Source of the DNA: RGIG3002 sp045546775
GTDB taxonomy: Bacteria > Bacillota > Clostridia > Lachnospirales > Lachnospiraceae
Assembly: GCA_045546775.1 (NCBI GenBank)
Contig: JAZQDM010000062.1
Coordinates: forward strand, 1 to 21,516
Direction of reading: 5' to 3'
Length of the DNA: 21,516 nucleotides
The position numbers and the translations under genes are program-made. This document shows, piece after piece, positions 6,514-14,515 of this stretch. Every line of letters begins with the position of its first letter. The stretch's first letter is position 1. Below the pieces are notes generated by a model. The model had not been told where the DNA came from. It saw nothing but the letters and a program-made list of their open reading frames with translations, and searched no databases.

Positions 6514-8382
6514 CTATTTCATTGCGTTATAATACGCCAGCACTCTTTCTACAATGCTGTCTTTATCAATTCCGACTTCTTTGCGCAATATATCCACATT
6601 TCCATGCTCGATATACGCATCCGGCAAAGCAACCGTAAGCACTCTTGCTTTGCTCTCTATCGTCTCCACATATTCGCGGACACGCTCACCAAATCCACCG
6701 CTTGCCACGTTTTCTTCCATCGTCACAAGAAGCGAATGATTTTTTGTAAGCGCTTTCATCATTTCTTCATCAATCGGTTTCACAAACCGCGCATTGACAA
6801 GAGTTACGTCAAAGCCTTTTTCTGACAGCTCTTCTTTCACTTCAAGCGCTGTTTTTACCATACTTCCCACCGCAACGAGTGCAATTTCCTTACCTTTATG
6901 GAGCAATTCGCTCTTTGCAAAGGCAATCGGAGCACGGTATTCTTTCAAACCGGCATACGCTTCTCCACGCGGATAGCGGATTGCAATCGGGTGTTCAAAC
7001 TGCACTGCAAATTTTAACATATCCGAAAGTTCCCATTTGTTTTTTGGCGCCATAATATGCATATTTGGTATGGATGACAAATAAGATAAATCAAAAATAC
7101 CTTGATGGGTTTCTCCATCACTTCCAACAAGCCCCGCTCTGTCGATTGCAAAAATAACCGGCAAATCCTGAATACACACATCATGCAAAATCTGGTCGTA
7201 AGCTCTTTGCAAAAAAGAGGAATATACGGCTACAATCGGTTTCATGCCACCTGCCGCCATTCCTGCCGCAAACGTTACCGCATGTTCTTCTGCAATACCT
7301 ACGTCAAAAAAGCGTTCCGGATACATGTTGCGGAAACGTTTCAAACCGGTTCCGTCCGGCATCGCAGCTGTAATTGCCACAATTCTTTCATCCCGGCTTC
7401 CCAACTTTGTCATAACAGTGGAAAAAATATCCGTGTAGTTTGCTACTGTTCTTGGTTTGGACGGAAGACCTGTTTCCACATCAAAAGGTTCCGTTCCATG
7501 GAATCTTGCCGGATGTCTCCTTGCCGGTTCATAGCCCTTTCCTTTCTCTGTAATAACATGCACAAGTACACCTCTGCGAATCTTTTTCGCTTCGCCAAAC
7601 ACGCGCACCAATTCTTCAATATTGTGTCCGTCTACCGGCCCTAAATAAGTAAGACCCATATCTTCAAAAAACATCCCCGGAACGAGCAATTGTTTGAAGC
7701 TGTTTTTTGCTTTACGGATACCTTCTACGATAGGCTCTCCATATTTCGGAACCCCACGCAACGTATAATAAATTCCTTCTTTTATATCCCAATATTTTGG
7801 TGCCATACGCAAGTTATTCAAATACTTTGAAATTCCACCTACGTTCTCGGAAATAGACATATTATTATCATTCAACACGACGATAAAATTGGTATCCATG
7901 CGGGAAGCATTATTTAGTGCCTCGTATGCCATACCGCCTGTCAATGCACCATCACCGATGACCGAAACAATCGTATTGTTTTCTCCCCGAATGTCTCTTG
8001 CACGCACAAGCCCAAGCCCGGCCGAAATGGATGTGGAACTGTGTCCCGTATCAAAACAATCACAAGGACTTTCTTTTCTTTTTGGGAATCCACTCATTCC
8101 ACCATATTTACGGAGTGTCTCAAATCCTTCTCTTCTTCCGGTGAGAAGTTTGTGAGTATAAGACTGATGCCCAACATCCCATACAATTTTATCTTCCGGC
8201 AAATCCAACGACAAATGCAGTGCCATAGTCAGTTCAACCGCTCCCAGATTCGAGCCAAGATGACCACCTGTCACACTAATTTTATCAATTAAAAAACGAC
8301 GGATTTCCTCTGCCAGATTTTCATAATCCGCAGGCCTTATTTTCTTGATATCATTTTCTTTTTTAATCTGGTCTAAAAGCAT
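6514..8382 (-). CDS. dxs: 1-deoxy-D-xylulose-5-phosphate synthase
   Basis: The first enzyme of the MEP isoprenoid pathway: thiamine-diphosphate-dependent condensation of pyruvate with glyceraldehyde 3-phosphate. At 622 residues it is full length. Visible marks are GGHLGSNLG (39-47), the thiamine-diphosphate motif beginning GDGAL (143-147) and ending LNDNN (170-174), and the catalytic Glu in GIAEEHAVTFAAG. The C-terminal transketolase domain follows (RAGLVGSDGETHQG, then RYPRGEAY). The ATG at 8382 has AGAGGA about 7 bases upstream. It lies 19 bases after ispA, and the two share a pathway, since ispA uses the isoprenoid units that dxs starts. The product also feeds thiamine and pyridoxal synthesis in some bacteria. 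Confidence 0.98.
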   Translation of the reverse strand: MLLDQIKKENDIKKIRPADYENLAEEIRRFLIDKISVTGGHLGSNLGAVELTMALHLSLDLPEDKIVWDVGHQSYTHKLLTGRREGFETLRKYGGMSGFPKRKESPCDCFDTGHSSTSISAGLGLVRARDIRGENNTIVSVIGDGALTGGMAYEALNNASRMDTNFIVVLNDNNMSISENVGGISKYLNNLRMAPKYWDIKEGIYYTLRGVPKYGEPIVEGIRKAKNSFKQLLVPGMFFEDMGLTYLGPVDGHNIEELVRVFGEAKKIRRGVLVHVITEKGKGYEPARRHPARFHGTEPFDVETGLPSKPRTVANYTDIFSTVMTKLGSRDERIVAITAAMPDGTGLKRFRNMYPERFFDVGIAEEHAVTFAAGMAAGGMKPIVAVYSSFLQRAYDQILHDVCIQDLPVIFAIDRAGLVGSDGETHQGIFDLSYLSSIPNMHIMAPKNKWELSDMLKFAVQFEHPIAIRYPRGEAYAGLKEYRAPIAFAKSELLHKGKEIALVAVGSMVKTALEVKEELSEKGFDVTLVNARFVKPIDEEMMKALTKNHSLLVTMEENVASGGFGERVREYVETIESKARVLTVALPDAYIEHGNVDILRKEVGIDKDSIVERVLAYYNAMK

Positions 8383-8401
8383 GATATTTCCTCTTGTATC
8401 A

Positions 8402-9292
8402 CTATTTTTCTCTGTTGATTAACTGTTCCACTAACTGTTCCAAAAACGGGTTTCTATCCGGAAAAGAAGCCAAAATAGAAATCGCTTCTTTTGACAAACG
8501 TTCCACTTCTTCTTTTGCTTTTTCTAATCCGTACAAAGACACGTATGTCATTTTTTGATTTTTCTCGTCGCTTCCGATAGGTTTTCCAAGCACTTCCAAA
8601 GTACTGGTCACATCTAACACATCATCCTGAATCTGAAAAGCAAGTCCAATATTATAAGCACACTGCTCCAACTTTTTAACGTATTCTTCGGACGCACCTG
8701 CCAAAACAGCACCAATCATCATGGATGCCTGAATAAGCGCAGCCGTTTTGTGCTCATGGATAAAGAGCAATTGTTGCTCATCCAAACACTCTGTCTGTTT
8801 CTCCGATTCAATGTCTGCCGTTTGTCCACCAATCATTCCATAAATACCTGCTTTTACGGCAAGAATTTCCAATGCTTCCAATACATGTTCCTTCTGTATT
8901 TTCGCTGCTTTCAAAGCAGTTTCAAAAGCATAGTTTAACAACCCGTCTCCTGCAAGAATGGCAGTACACTCATCGTACTGTGCCCAAGTCGTTTTTTTGC
9001 CCCGACGATATTCGTCGTTGTCCATTGCCGGCAAATCATCATGCACAAGAGAATAGGTATGTATCATCTCAATAGCCGCCATAAAAGGCTCCACTACTTT
9101 TCCCATTCCGCCAAACATGGAATAGGTTTCCTGCATAAACATGGGACGAAGTCTTTTCCCTCCAACGCGTACGCTGTAGTTCATCGCTTCAATGACCACT
9201 TTCTGTCTTCCCTCTTCCGACGGTAAAAAGTTCTCAATTACAGCTTCTACTTGTTTTGTTTTTTCTGCCAATTGTTCCTTAGTCAAACTCAC
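8402..9292 (-). CDS. ispA: Farnesyl diphosphate synthase (short-chain polyprenyl synthase)
   Basis: Condenses dimethylallyl/geranyl diphosphate with isopentenyl diphosphate, giving C15 farnesyl diphosphate for undecaprenyl and quinone precursors. Both Asp-rich metal sites are present: DDLPAMDND (from about residue 85) and QIQDDVLD near 220; GGKRLRP (44-50) is the substrate loop. The two-residue insertion in the first Asp motif with an aromatic residue five positions before it (Tyr80) fits bacterial type II farnesyl synthases. The start is ambiguous: the frame is open through several GTG/TTG codons inside the end of xseB. I chose the GTG at 9292 (GGTGAG about 5 bases upstream; 296 residues, as in Geobacillus). 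GTG at 9310 and TTG at 9286 or 9271 are alternatives. The chosen start overlaps xseB by 14 bases. Confidence 0.93.
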   Translation of the reverse strand: MSLTKEQLAEKTKQVEAVIENFLPSEEGRQKVVIEAMNYSVRVGGKRLRPMFMQETYSMFGGMGKVVEPFMAAIEMIHTYSLVHDDLPAMDNDEYRRGKKTTWAQYDECTAILAGDGLLNYAFETALKAAKIQKEHVLEALEILAVKAGIYGMIGGQTADIESEKQTECLDEQQLLFIHEHKTAALIQASMMIGAVLAGASEEYVKKLEQCAYNIGLAFQIQDDVLDVTSTLEVLGKPIGSDEKNQKMTYVSLYGLEKAKEEVERLSKEAISILASFPDRNPFLEQLVEQLINREK

Positions 9293-9500
9293 AAAGCTCA
9301 CCACTTTCACTGATTTTTAGTACTTGTTTTTCTACTCGGTCTATAGAATCACTACAATGCTTTAACAATTGCATTCCCTGTTCATACTCTTTAAACGCAT
9401 CTTCCAAAGAAATTTCATTATCCTGCAATCTCTCTATTACGTCTTCCAATTTTTCAAATGCCTGTTCCAAGGGAATCGTATTTTCCTGCTTTCCTGCCAC
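9279..9500 (-). CDS. xseB: Exodeoxyribonuclease VII small subunit
   Basis: A 73-residue helical protein with the family pattern PLEQAFEKLEDVIERLQ, then ISLEDAFKEYEQGMQLL. Several copies coat the XseA large subunit to form exonuclease VII, which degrades single-stranded DNA from both ends. The GTG start follows the very strong site GGGGAGG at 8 bases. That site begins directly after the xseA stop codon, so the two subunits are probably translationally coupled. Confidence 0.95.
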   Translation of the reverse strand: MAGKQENTIPLEQAFEKLEDVIERLQDNEISLEDAFKEYEQGMQLLKHCSDSIDRVEKQVLKISESGELCEFD

Positions 9501-9515
9501 TATGATATCCTCCCC

Positions 9516-10724
9516 TTACTTCCAATCTAAATTTTGTTTATTTTCTACGACTGCCTCGATTTTGCCATCACTGACATATACATGAATCAATTCTCCGATT
9601 TCTACTTGAGAAACCTTAGTCACAGTTTCCCCATCTCGCACAGAAGTATGTGAAAACCCCTGATTCAACTTGTCAAGCGGAGACAATCCTTTCATTTTTT
9701 CTATATAAAGCTCCAGTTCATGGCGTTTCCGCGTAATAATACGCTTCATATTTTCCTGTAAGCTCTCTTCCAATTTCATGGTGTACATGCGCTTTTCACG
9801 AATTTGATTTACCGGACTTAAATACCCTAACTGCATTTTGTAACTGTGAAGGACAGCCCTTTTTCGTTCCAAATGGTGTTGCATTTCCATGCGCAACCGC
9901 TCTGCATATCCGTAAAAATATTCTTCCAACGTTTCCACATCGTACACTGCAAGTTCTGCCGCCGCCGACGGTGTCGGTGCACGCAAATCCGCAACATAAT
10001 CACAAATCGTTGTATCCGTCTCATGGCCCACCGCCGAAATAATCGGAACAGAACAATCAAAGACCGCCTGTGCAACAATTTCTTCGTTAAAAGCCCATAA
10101 ATCTTCCAAGGAGCCACCGCCACGACCTACAATCATCACATCCACGCCCAGCTGTTCCAATGCCCGGATACCGTTTACAATACTTGCGGCCGCCATATCA
10201 CCCTGCACAATGGCAGGATACAAAATAATTTGCACATATGGATTTCTTCGCGTTGCCACATTGATTATGTCTCTAACTGCCGCACCGGTAGGCGCTGTCA
10301 CAACACCTAGCGTACGAATATATTTAGGAATTGGCTGTTTGTATTCCGGGGCAAACATGCCTCGCTCCAACAACTCCCTTTTTAAGCGTTCGAACTTCTC
10401 GTTGAGCGCTCCGGCTCCGTCCAGCACTATCTGCTTTGCATACAGCTGATATTTGCCATCACGCTCATACACATCTATTGTGCCACCAACAACAACTTGC
10501 TGGCCTTCTTCCATACGGAATTTGAGACCCTGCCTGTTTCCGGCAAACATGACACAGGCAATTGTGCCTTTTTCGTCCTTTAAAGTAAAATAAATATGTC
10601 CAGAGGAATGATACTTGCAGTTGCTTATTTCTCCGCGAACAAAAACAGACTGCAGCATAAAATCCTGCGTGAACATATTTTTTATATAAGAATTAACTTG
10701 TGCTACTGTATATACATTTTGCAT
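9516..10724 (-). CDS. xseA: Exodeoxyribonuclease VII large subunit
   Basis: A 402-residue catalytic subunit of exonuclease VII. The N-terminal OB-fold for single-stranded DNA covers about 1-100 (VFVRGEISN..HSSGHIYFTLKD). The catalytic domain has the conserved GVVTAPTGAAVRDI, GRGGGSLEDLWAFN and ISAVGHETDTTICDYVADLRAPTPSAAA segments; the charged central region is coiled coil. It is somewhat shorter than the B. subtilis and E. coli proteins (about 450), probably in the coiled coil. ATG with GGAGAG 5 bases upstream. In B. subtilis folD separates nusB from xseA; here only 53 bases do. Confidence 0.97.
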   Translation of the reverse strand: MQNVYTVAQVNSYIKNMFTQDFMLQSVFVRGEISNCKYHSSGHIYFTLKDEKGTIACVMFAGNRQGLKFRMEEGQQVVVGGTIDVYERDGKYQLYAKQIVLDGAGALNEKFERLKRELLERGMFAPEYKQPIPKYIRTLGVVTAPTGAAVRDIINVATRRNPYVQIILYPAIVQGDMAAASIVNGIRALEQLGVDVMIVGRGGGSLEDLWAFNEEIVAQAVFDCSVPIISAVGHETDTTICDYVADLRAPTPSAAAELAVYDVETLEEYFYGYAERLRMEMQHHLERKRAVLHSYKMQLGYLSPVNQIREKRMYTMKLEESLQENMKRIITRKRHELELYIEKMKGLSPLDKLNQGFSHTSVRDGETVTKVSQVEIGELIHVYVSDGKIEAVVENKQNLDWK

Positions 10725-10777
10725 TGATGCTCTCCACGTACTTTACAAGTATTTTCCTACAACAACAGGAGGCATAC

Positions 10778-11188
10778 TTACGAAACAAAACTTGAAAGAA
10801 CTCCGTTCACAAAAGAAGCTGCCCCATCTTGCCCAAATTTCTTTGCAAGTTCAACCGCTTCATTAATTGCCACACTGGTCGGAACGTCTTCATCATATTT
10901 TATTTCATATAGCGCAAGGCGCAAAATCGTAAGCTCAATTTTACCCATTCTTGCCGTTGTCCAGCAGTCTGCCGCTTCATTGAGCATCTCATCAATTTCT
11001 GTCAATTTTTCTACAATACCATCGTATTTGTCACGAATGTACTTTGCGTCTTTTTCCTCAACTATGTTTTCTTCGTCTTCAAAAAACAGTTCCTTTTGTT
11101 CTTCCATCTCCTCTGCTTCATTAAACTCAATACGGAATAACAATTTAAAAATCTGTTCTCTTAATTTTCTTCTGTTCATGGAATGCAT
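10778..11188 (-). CDS. nusB: Transcription antitermination factor NusB
   Basis: A 136-residue all-helical protein that binds boxA RNA together with NusE (ribosomal protein S10) and supports antitermination of rRNA operons. Family marks are the N-terminal REQIFKLLFRIEF and the C-terminal VPTSVAINEAVELAKKFGQDGAASFVNGVL. The central part (about 25-60) is unusually acidic. The first ATG (11188) shares a base with the TAA stop of the preceding gene (TAATG), with AAAGG upstream, so translation is probably coupled. A second ATG three codons later is a less likely start. Confidence 0.95.
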   Translation of the reverse strand: MHSMNRRKLREQIFKLLFRIEFNEAEEMEEQKELFFEDEENIVEEKDAKYIRDKYDGIVEKLTEIDEMLNEAADCWTTARMGKIELTILRLALYEIKYDEDVPTSVAINEAVELAKKFGQDGAASFVNGVLSSFVS

Positions 11189-11574
11189 TAATTACCTTTC
11201 TGCATATTTACACCGGCGATGCGGATATTAACACACGTTACATGTAAGCCTGTCATATTTTCAATCGCAGTCTTTACTTTTTCCTGTACTTTTTGGCAAG
11301 TTATCGGGATGTTGAATCCATATTCCATCATAACAGCCAAATCCACCGTTACTTCCTGCCCGATTACATCCACCTTAACGCCCTTTGTCAACTTTTTAAC
11401 GCCGACCTTACTCATCAACTCATTTGTAATATTTCCGGCCATTGCACATACACCCTCTACTTCTGTTGCTGCAAGACCTGCAATCATAGCTACTACATCG
11501 TCTGCAATTTTCACAGTGCCGATGCCTTCTTTTTCCTCTAAATCAACTATTGTTCTTTCCATTTCGTTTGCCAT
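11188..11574 (-). CDS. Asp23/Gls24 family envelope stress protein (YqhY-like)
   Basis: A 128-residue Asp23-family protein with the family core (KIADDVVAMIAGLAATEVEGVCAMAG, then a VDVIGQEVTVDLAVMMEYG-like strand and VNIRIAGV at the end). It is the position equivalent of B. subtilis yqhY, also followed by nusB. Members form a scaffold near the membrane or respond to envelope stress; YqhY has been tied to control of acetyl-CoA carboxylase in Bacillus, whose genes are absent from this neighbourhood. The ATG at 11574 has an excellent GGGAGGT site, preferred over an open frame nine codons longer. First gene of a long operon. Confidence 0.92.
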   Translation of the reverse strand: MANEMERTIVDLEEKEGIGTVKIADDVVAMIAGLAATEVEGVCAMAGNITNELMSKVGVKKLTKGVKVDVIGQEVTVDLAVMMEYGFNIPITCQKVQEKVKTAIENMTGLHVTCVNIRIAGVNMQKGN

Positions 11575-11612
11575 GAGGTTACCTCCCTTTTTGCGCATCA
11601 TCGTTTCCGTAT

Positions 11613-11641
11613 ATTATACCAAAAATGATATCGTTTTACAA
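11613..11641 (-). promoter_or_regulatory. Strong promoter of the asp23-nusB-...-recN/spoIVB gene run
   Basis: On the minus strand TTGTAA (11636-11641; four of six -35 matches) is separated by exactly 17 bases from a perfect TATAAT (11613-11618). A TG one base before the -10 makes it extended. It lies between the transglutaminase-like gene and the Asp23 gene, and transcription would start about 30 bases upstream of the Asp23 ATG. Near-repeats of AAACGAT flank the -10 box (one toward the -35, one downstream), a possible but unproven operator. Confidence 0.75.
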
Positions 11642-11645
11642 ATAC

Positions 11646-12863
11646 TTATTCAGAAAGCCAAAAACTTAAACTTAACTGTGCTTCATTTTCCGTATAGGCA
11701 ATGACGCCGTCCGCTGCATCCATATAATCAAAAATCTTTTGCTCGGTAATCAGCGCCTCGTACATAGCTGTATATACTTCCGCATTGTCGCATTGTATCG
11801 TAACGCATTCATTTCCTTCGCTATAATTCTTTTCAAATACTTGTGCTAGCTGCTCTTCGTCAACTGCCGTAAAATAACAGCCTTCTCTTACATAGTAATT
11901 GTTTTTGGTCGCGGTACAAACCGGCATGTCCACAACATTTTGTATTGTATGTGTCCTGCAAAGCTTTTCTGTTGTCACACACAAATAGTCATAATTGATG
12001 ACCGGCATATTATTCACTTCAAAACTCTCGTTTGTTGTCATACGATAAGAGGCATCGCCCCATGTCGTATCTACGTAATAAGGCTCTCCGTCAGCATAGA
12101 CAAGATTCCATGCATGTCCTTCGCCGCCCTCTGTCGTCCCCACAACTAAAGTTACCGGAATACCAAGTTTTTGCAGCAAATATTGTGTTGCCTTCGCATA
12201 TCCCTGACAAACAGACTCGTGGCTCAAAAACACGGAACATATATTTTGATTGTTCGGCGCATTTATATTGTACTCTGTATTTAGGATAATATAATCATAC
12301 ACATATTTAATCTTTTCATAATCATCCGCCCCTGCAGGAACATTTTGAATGATTTCCTCCGCACGCGCTTCAATTTGTGCCATATTTTCTTGAATTTGTT
12401 CCGCAGACATCGTAAAGGATGCTTCAAATACAAGTCGCGTAATCTCATTACCTCTGGAATACTTTGTAAAAGTATAACCATCTACGTAAAATATTTCCGG
12501 ATGATCCAACAGAACACTCTGAAATACCTTTTCCAACAACGTAACATCCGTCGTTGCTACTTCGGTTTCCATCCTTTGAACAATGGCATTGTATACTTGC
12601 AAATAGACAGTTTGTTCTGCTTCATTAAGACTTTGAAACGCATAAAGTTCCTGTCCTTGCGGTAGTGCCGTCTCCTCTTCTTGCGGACTTTGCACAGTAC
12701 TTCCCACAGTTGTTTCATTTTGGGGAGTATTTTCTTCCTGTTCTGTCTCCACAGTATGAACAAGCTCCAGACTTCCCTCCTGCGCCTGCCTTTTGTCCAA
12801 ATAAGAAAACACACCCAAAATAAGAACGCTTGTCCCAAACAGCAACAATATACGTTTTTTCAT
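11646..12863 (-). CDS. Membrane-anchored transglutaminase-like (cysteine protease fold) protein
   Basis: A 405-residue protein with an N-terminal membrane anchor (about 4-20, no lipobox Cys), a Glu/Gln/Thr-rich linker (about 28-75) and a transglutaminase-like domain. The catalytic triad is visible: Cys219 in SVCQGYA, His250 in EGHAWNLV, Asp265 in YYVDTTWGD. The domain is therefore predicted to lie outside the membrane, as a protease, cross-linking or cell-wall enzyme; the substrate cannot be told. Residues about 75-175 and 290-405 flank the core and are not recognised. GGAGG precedes the ATG by 6 bases. It follows prfC by 27 bases and ends just before the next promoter, so it is probably co-transcribed with deoB-prfC. 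I know no functional link with those genes. Confidence 0.85.
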   Translation of the reverse strand: MKKRILLLFGTSVLILGVFSYLDKRQAQEGSLELVHTVETEQEENTPQNETTVGSTVQSPQEEETALPQGQELYAFQSLNEAEQTVYLQVYNAIVQRMETEVATTDVTLLEKVFQSVLLDHPEIFYVDGYTFTKYSRGNEITRLVFEASFTMSAEQIQENMAQIEARAEEIIQNVPAGADDYEKIKYVYDYIILNTEYNINAPNNQNICSVFLSHESVCQGYAKATQYLLQKLGIPVTLVVGTTEGGEGHAWNLVYADGEPYYVDTTWGDASYRMTTNESFEVNNMPVINYDYLCVTTEKLCRTHTIQNVVDMPVCTATKNNYYVREGCYFTAVDEEQLAQVFEKNYSEGNECVTIQCDNAEVYTAMYEALITEQKIFDYMDAADGVIAYTENEAQLSLSFWLSE

Positions 12864-12890
12864 AATATGCCTCCATTCTGGCGCAAATAA

Positions 12891-14483
12891 CTAATTGCGT
12901 CCGAACTCTGAAAGTATCAATCCTTCGTTTCTGTCAAGGGTCATACCGATACTCCAATGGTTGATAAAAAGAAGCAACGGATTGCCCTTCAAATCTTTGA
13001 TTTTTTTCATATCGGATGTTCCCACAATTTTATTCAAATCAATGTCTTCGTTTTCAATCCAGCGGATATGTTCATATGGCAGATTTTCCAAACGAATCTC
13101 CACGTTGTATTCATTTTCCAGACGATATTTCAATACATCAAACTGCAGTACACCAACAACACCGACAATAATTTCTTCCATACCGGTATTGAATTCCTGG
13201 AAAATCTGGATAGCACCTTCCTGTGCAATCTGCGTAATACCTTTGACAAACTGCTTACGCTTCATCGTATCCATCTGCCTTACCCTTGCAAAATGCTCCG
13301 GTGCAAAGGTAGGAATTCCATCATACCGGAATTGTTCTTTCGGCATACAAAGCGTATCGCCGATAGAAAAAATGCCCGGGTCAAATACACCGATAATATC
13401 ACCGGCATATGCCTCATCCAAAATTTTCCTCTCACTTGCCATAATTTGTTGCGGCTGTGAAAGGCGCATCACTTTATTTCCCTGTACATGCCGCACTTCC
13501 ATCTGGGCATCGTACTTTCCGGAGCAAATACGCATAAACGCAATACGGTCTCTGTGTGCCTTGTTCATATTTGCCTGGATTTTGAATACAAAAGCAGAAA
13601 ACTCCTGCTCTGCCGGTTCAATCAAACCGATATCCGCTTTTCTAGGAAGCGGTGTTGTTGCCATTTCAAGGAAATGTTTCAAGAAAATTTCCACACCAAA
13701 ATTTGTGAGCGCGGAACCAAAAAATACCGGTGTAAGTTCACCTTTTCTTACAAGTTCCAAATCAAACTCTGCGCTGGCGCCATCCAAAAGTTCAATTTCG
13801 CTTTCCAGAATTTCCTTATTTTCCTCACCGATATGTGCAAGAAGTTCCTCCTCATTATCCATAGGAATCTCTGTACTTTCACCTTCTTTTGTACCTTTTT
13901 CCGTGTCTGAAAAAGTAACAACGCACTGTTTTTCCCTGTCGTATACACCTTTGAAATTTTTACCGGAACCGATTGGCCAGTTGATTGGGCAAGTGGCGAT
14001 GCCAAGTTCTTTTTCGATTTCATCCAAAAGTTCAAACGTATCATTGGCATCCCGATCCAGCTTGTTAATAAATGTAAAAATCGGAATTTTTCGCATAACA
14101 CAAACTTTGAACAGTTTTCTTGTCTGTGCCTCAACACCTTTGGAAGCATCAATAACCATAACTGCCGAATCCGCAGCCATCAAAGTACGATACGTATCCT
14201 CGGAGAAATCCTGATGTCCCGGCGTATCCAAAATATTGATGCAGTACCCGTCATATTCAAACTGCAATACCGATGAGGTGACAGAAATACCCCTTTCCTT
14301 TTCAATTTCCATCCAGTCCGAAACCGCATGTCTTGCCGTCGCTTTACCTTTGACACTTCCGGCAAGATTAATCGCACCTCCGTAAAGTAAGAATTTTTCA
14401 GTCAATGTTGTTTTACCCGCATCCGGGTGCGAAATAATCGCAAATGTTCTTCTTCTGTTAATTTCGTTTGCATAGTTTCCCAC
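12891..14483 (-). CDS. prfC: Peptide chain release factor 3
   Basis: A 530-residue translational GTPase that removes RF1/RF2 from the ribosome after peptide release. GTPase motifs are G1 SHPDAGKTT (18-26), switch I RGISVTSSV, G3 DTPGHQDF and G4 NKLD. The later domains include the RF3-typical VVGVLQFDVLKYRLENEY. The frame extends to a TTG at 14498, but that codon overlaps the ribosome site GGAGGAT. The GTG at 14483 sits 8 bases after GGAGG and gives the usual length. It starts 32 bases after deoB. RF3 is dispensable and patchily present in bacteria. Confidence 0.97.
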   Translation of the reverse strand: MGNYANEINRRRTFAIISHPDAGKTTLTEKFLLYGGAINLAGSVKGKATARHAVSDWMEIEKERGISVTSSVLQFEYDGYCINILDTPGHQDFSEDTYRTLMAADSAVMVIDASKGVEAQTRKLFKVCVMRKIPIFTFINKLDRDANDTFELLDEIEKELGIATCPINWPIGSGKNFKGVYDREKQCVVTFSDTEKGTKEGESTEIPMDNEEELLAHIGEENKEILESEIELLDGASAEFDLELVRKGELTPVFFGSALTNFGVEIFLKHFLEMATTPLPRKADIGLIEPAEQEFSAFVFKIQANMNKAHRDRIAFMRICSGKYDAQMEVRHVQGNKVMRLSQPQQIMASERKILDEAYAGDIIGVFDPGIFSIGDTLCMPKEQFRYDGIPTFAPEHFARVRQMDTMKRKQFVKGITQIAQEGAIQIFQEFNTGMEEIIVGVVGVLQFDVLKYRLENEYNVEIRLENLPYEHIRWIENEDIDLNKIVGTSDMKKIKDLKGNPLLLFINHWSIGMTLDRNEGLILSEFGRN

Positions 14484-14515
14484 GCTTTTATCCTCCAACT
14501 TCCTCGTCTCTTTCT

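Noticed and set aside
12895..14214. A 439-codon plus-strand open frame opposite prfC
   Set aside because: It is the antisense shadow of prfC, which has all GTPase motifs; the product is Ser/Ile/Phe-rich with no recognisable domain.
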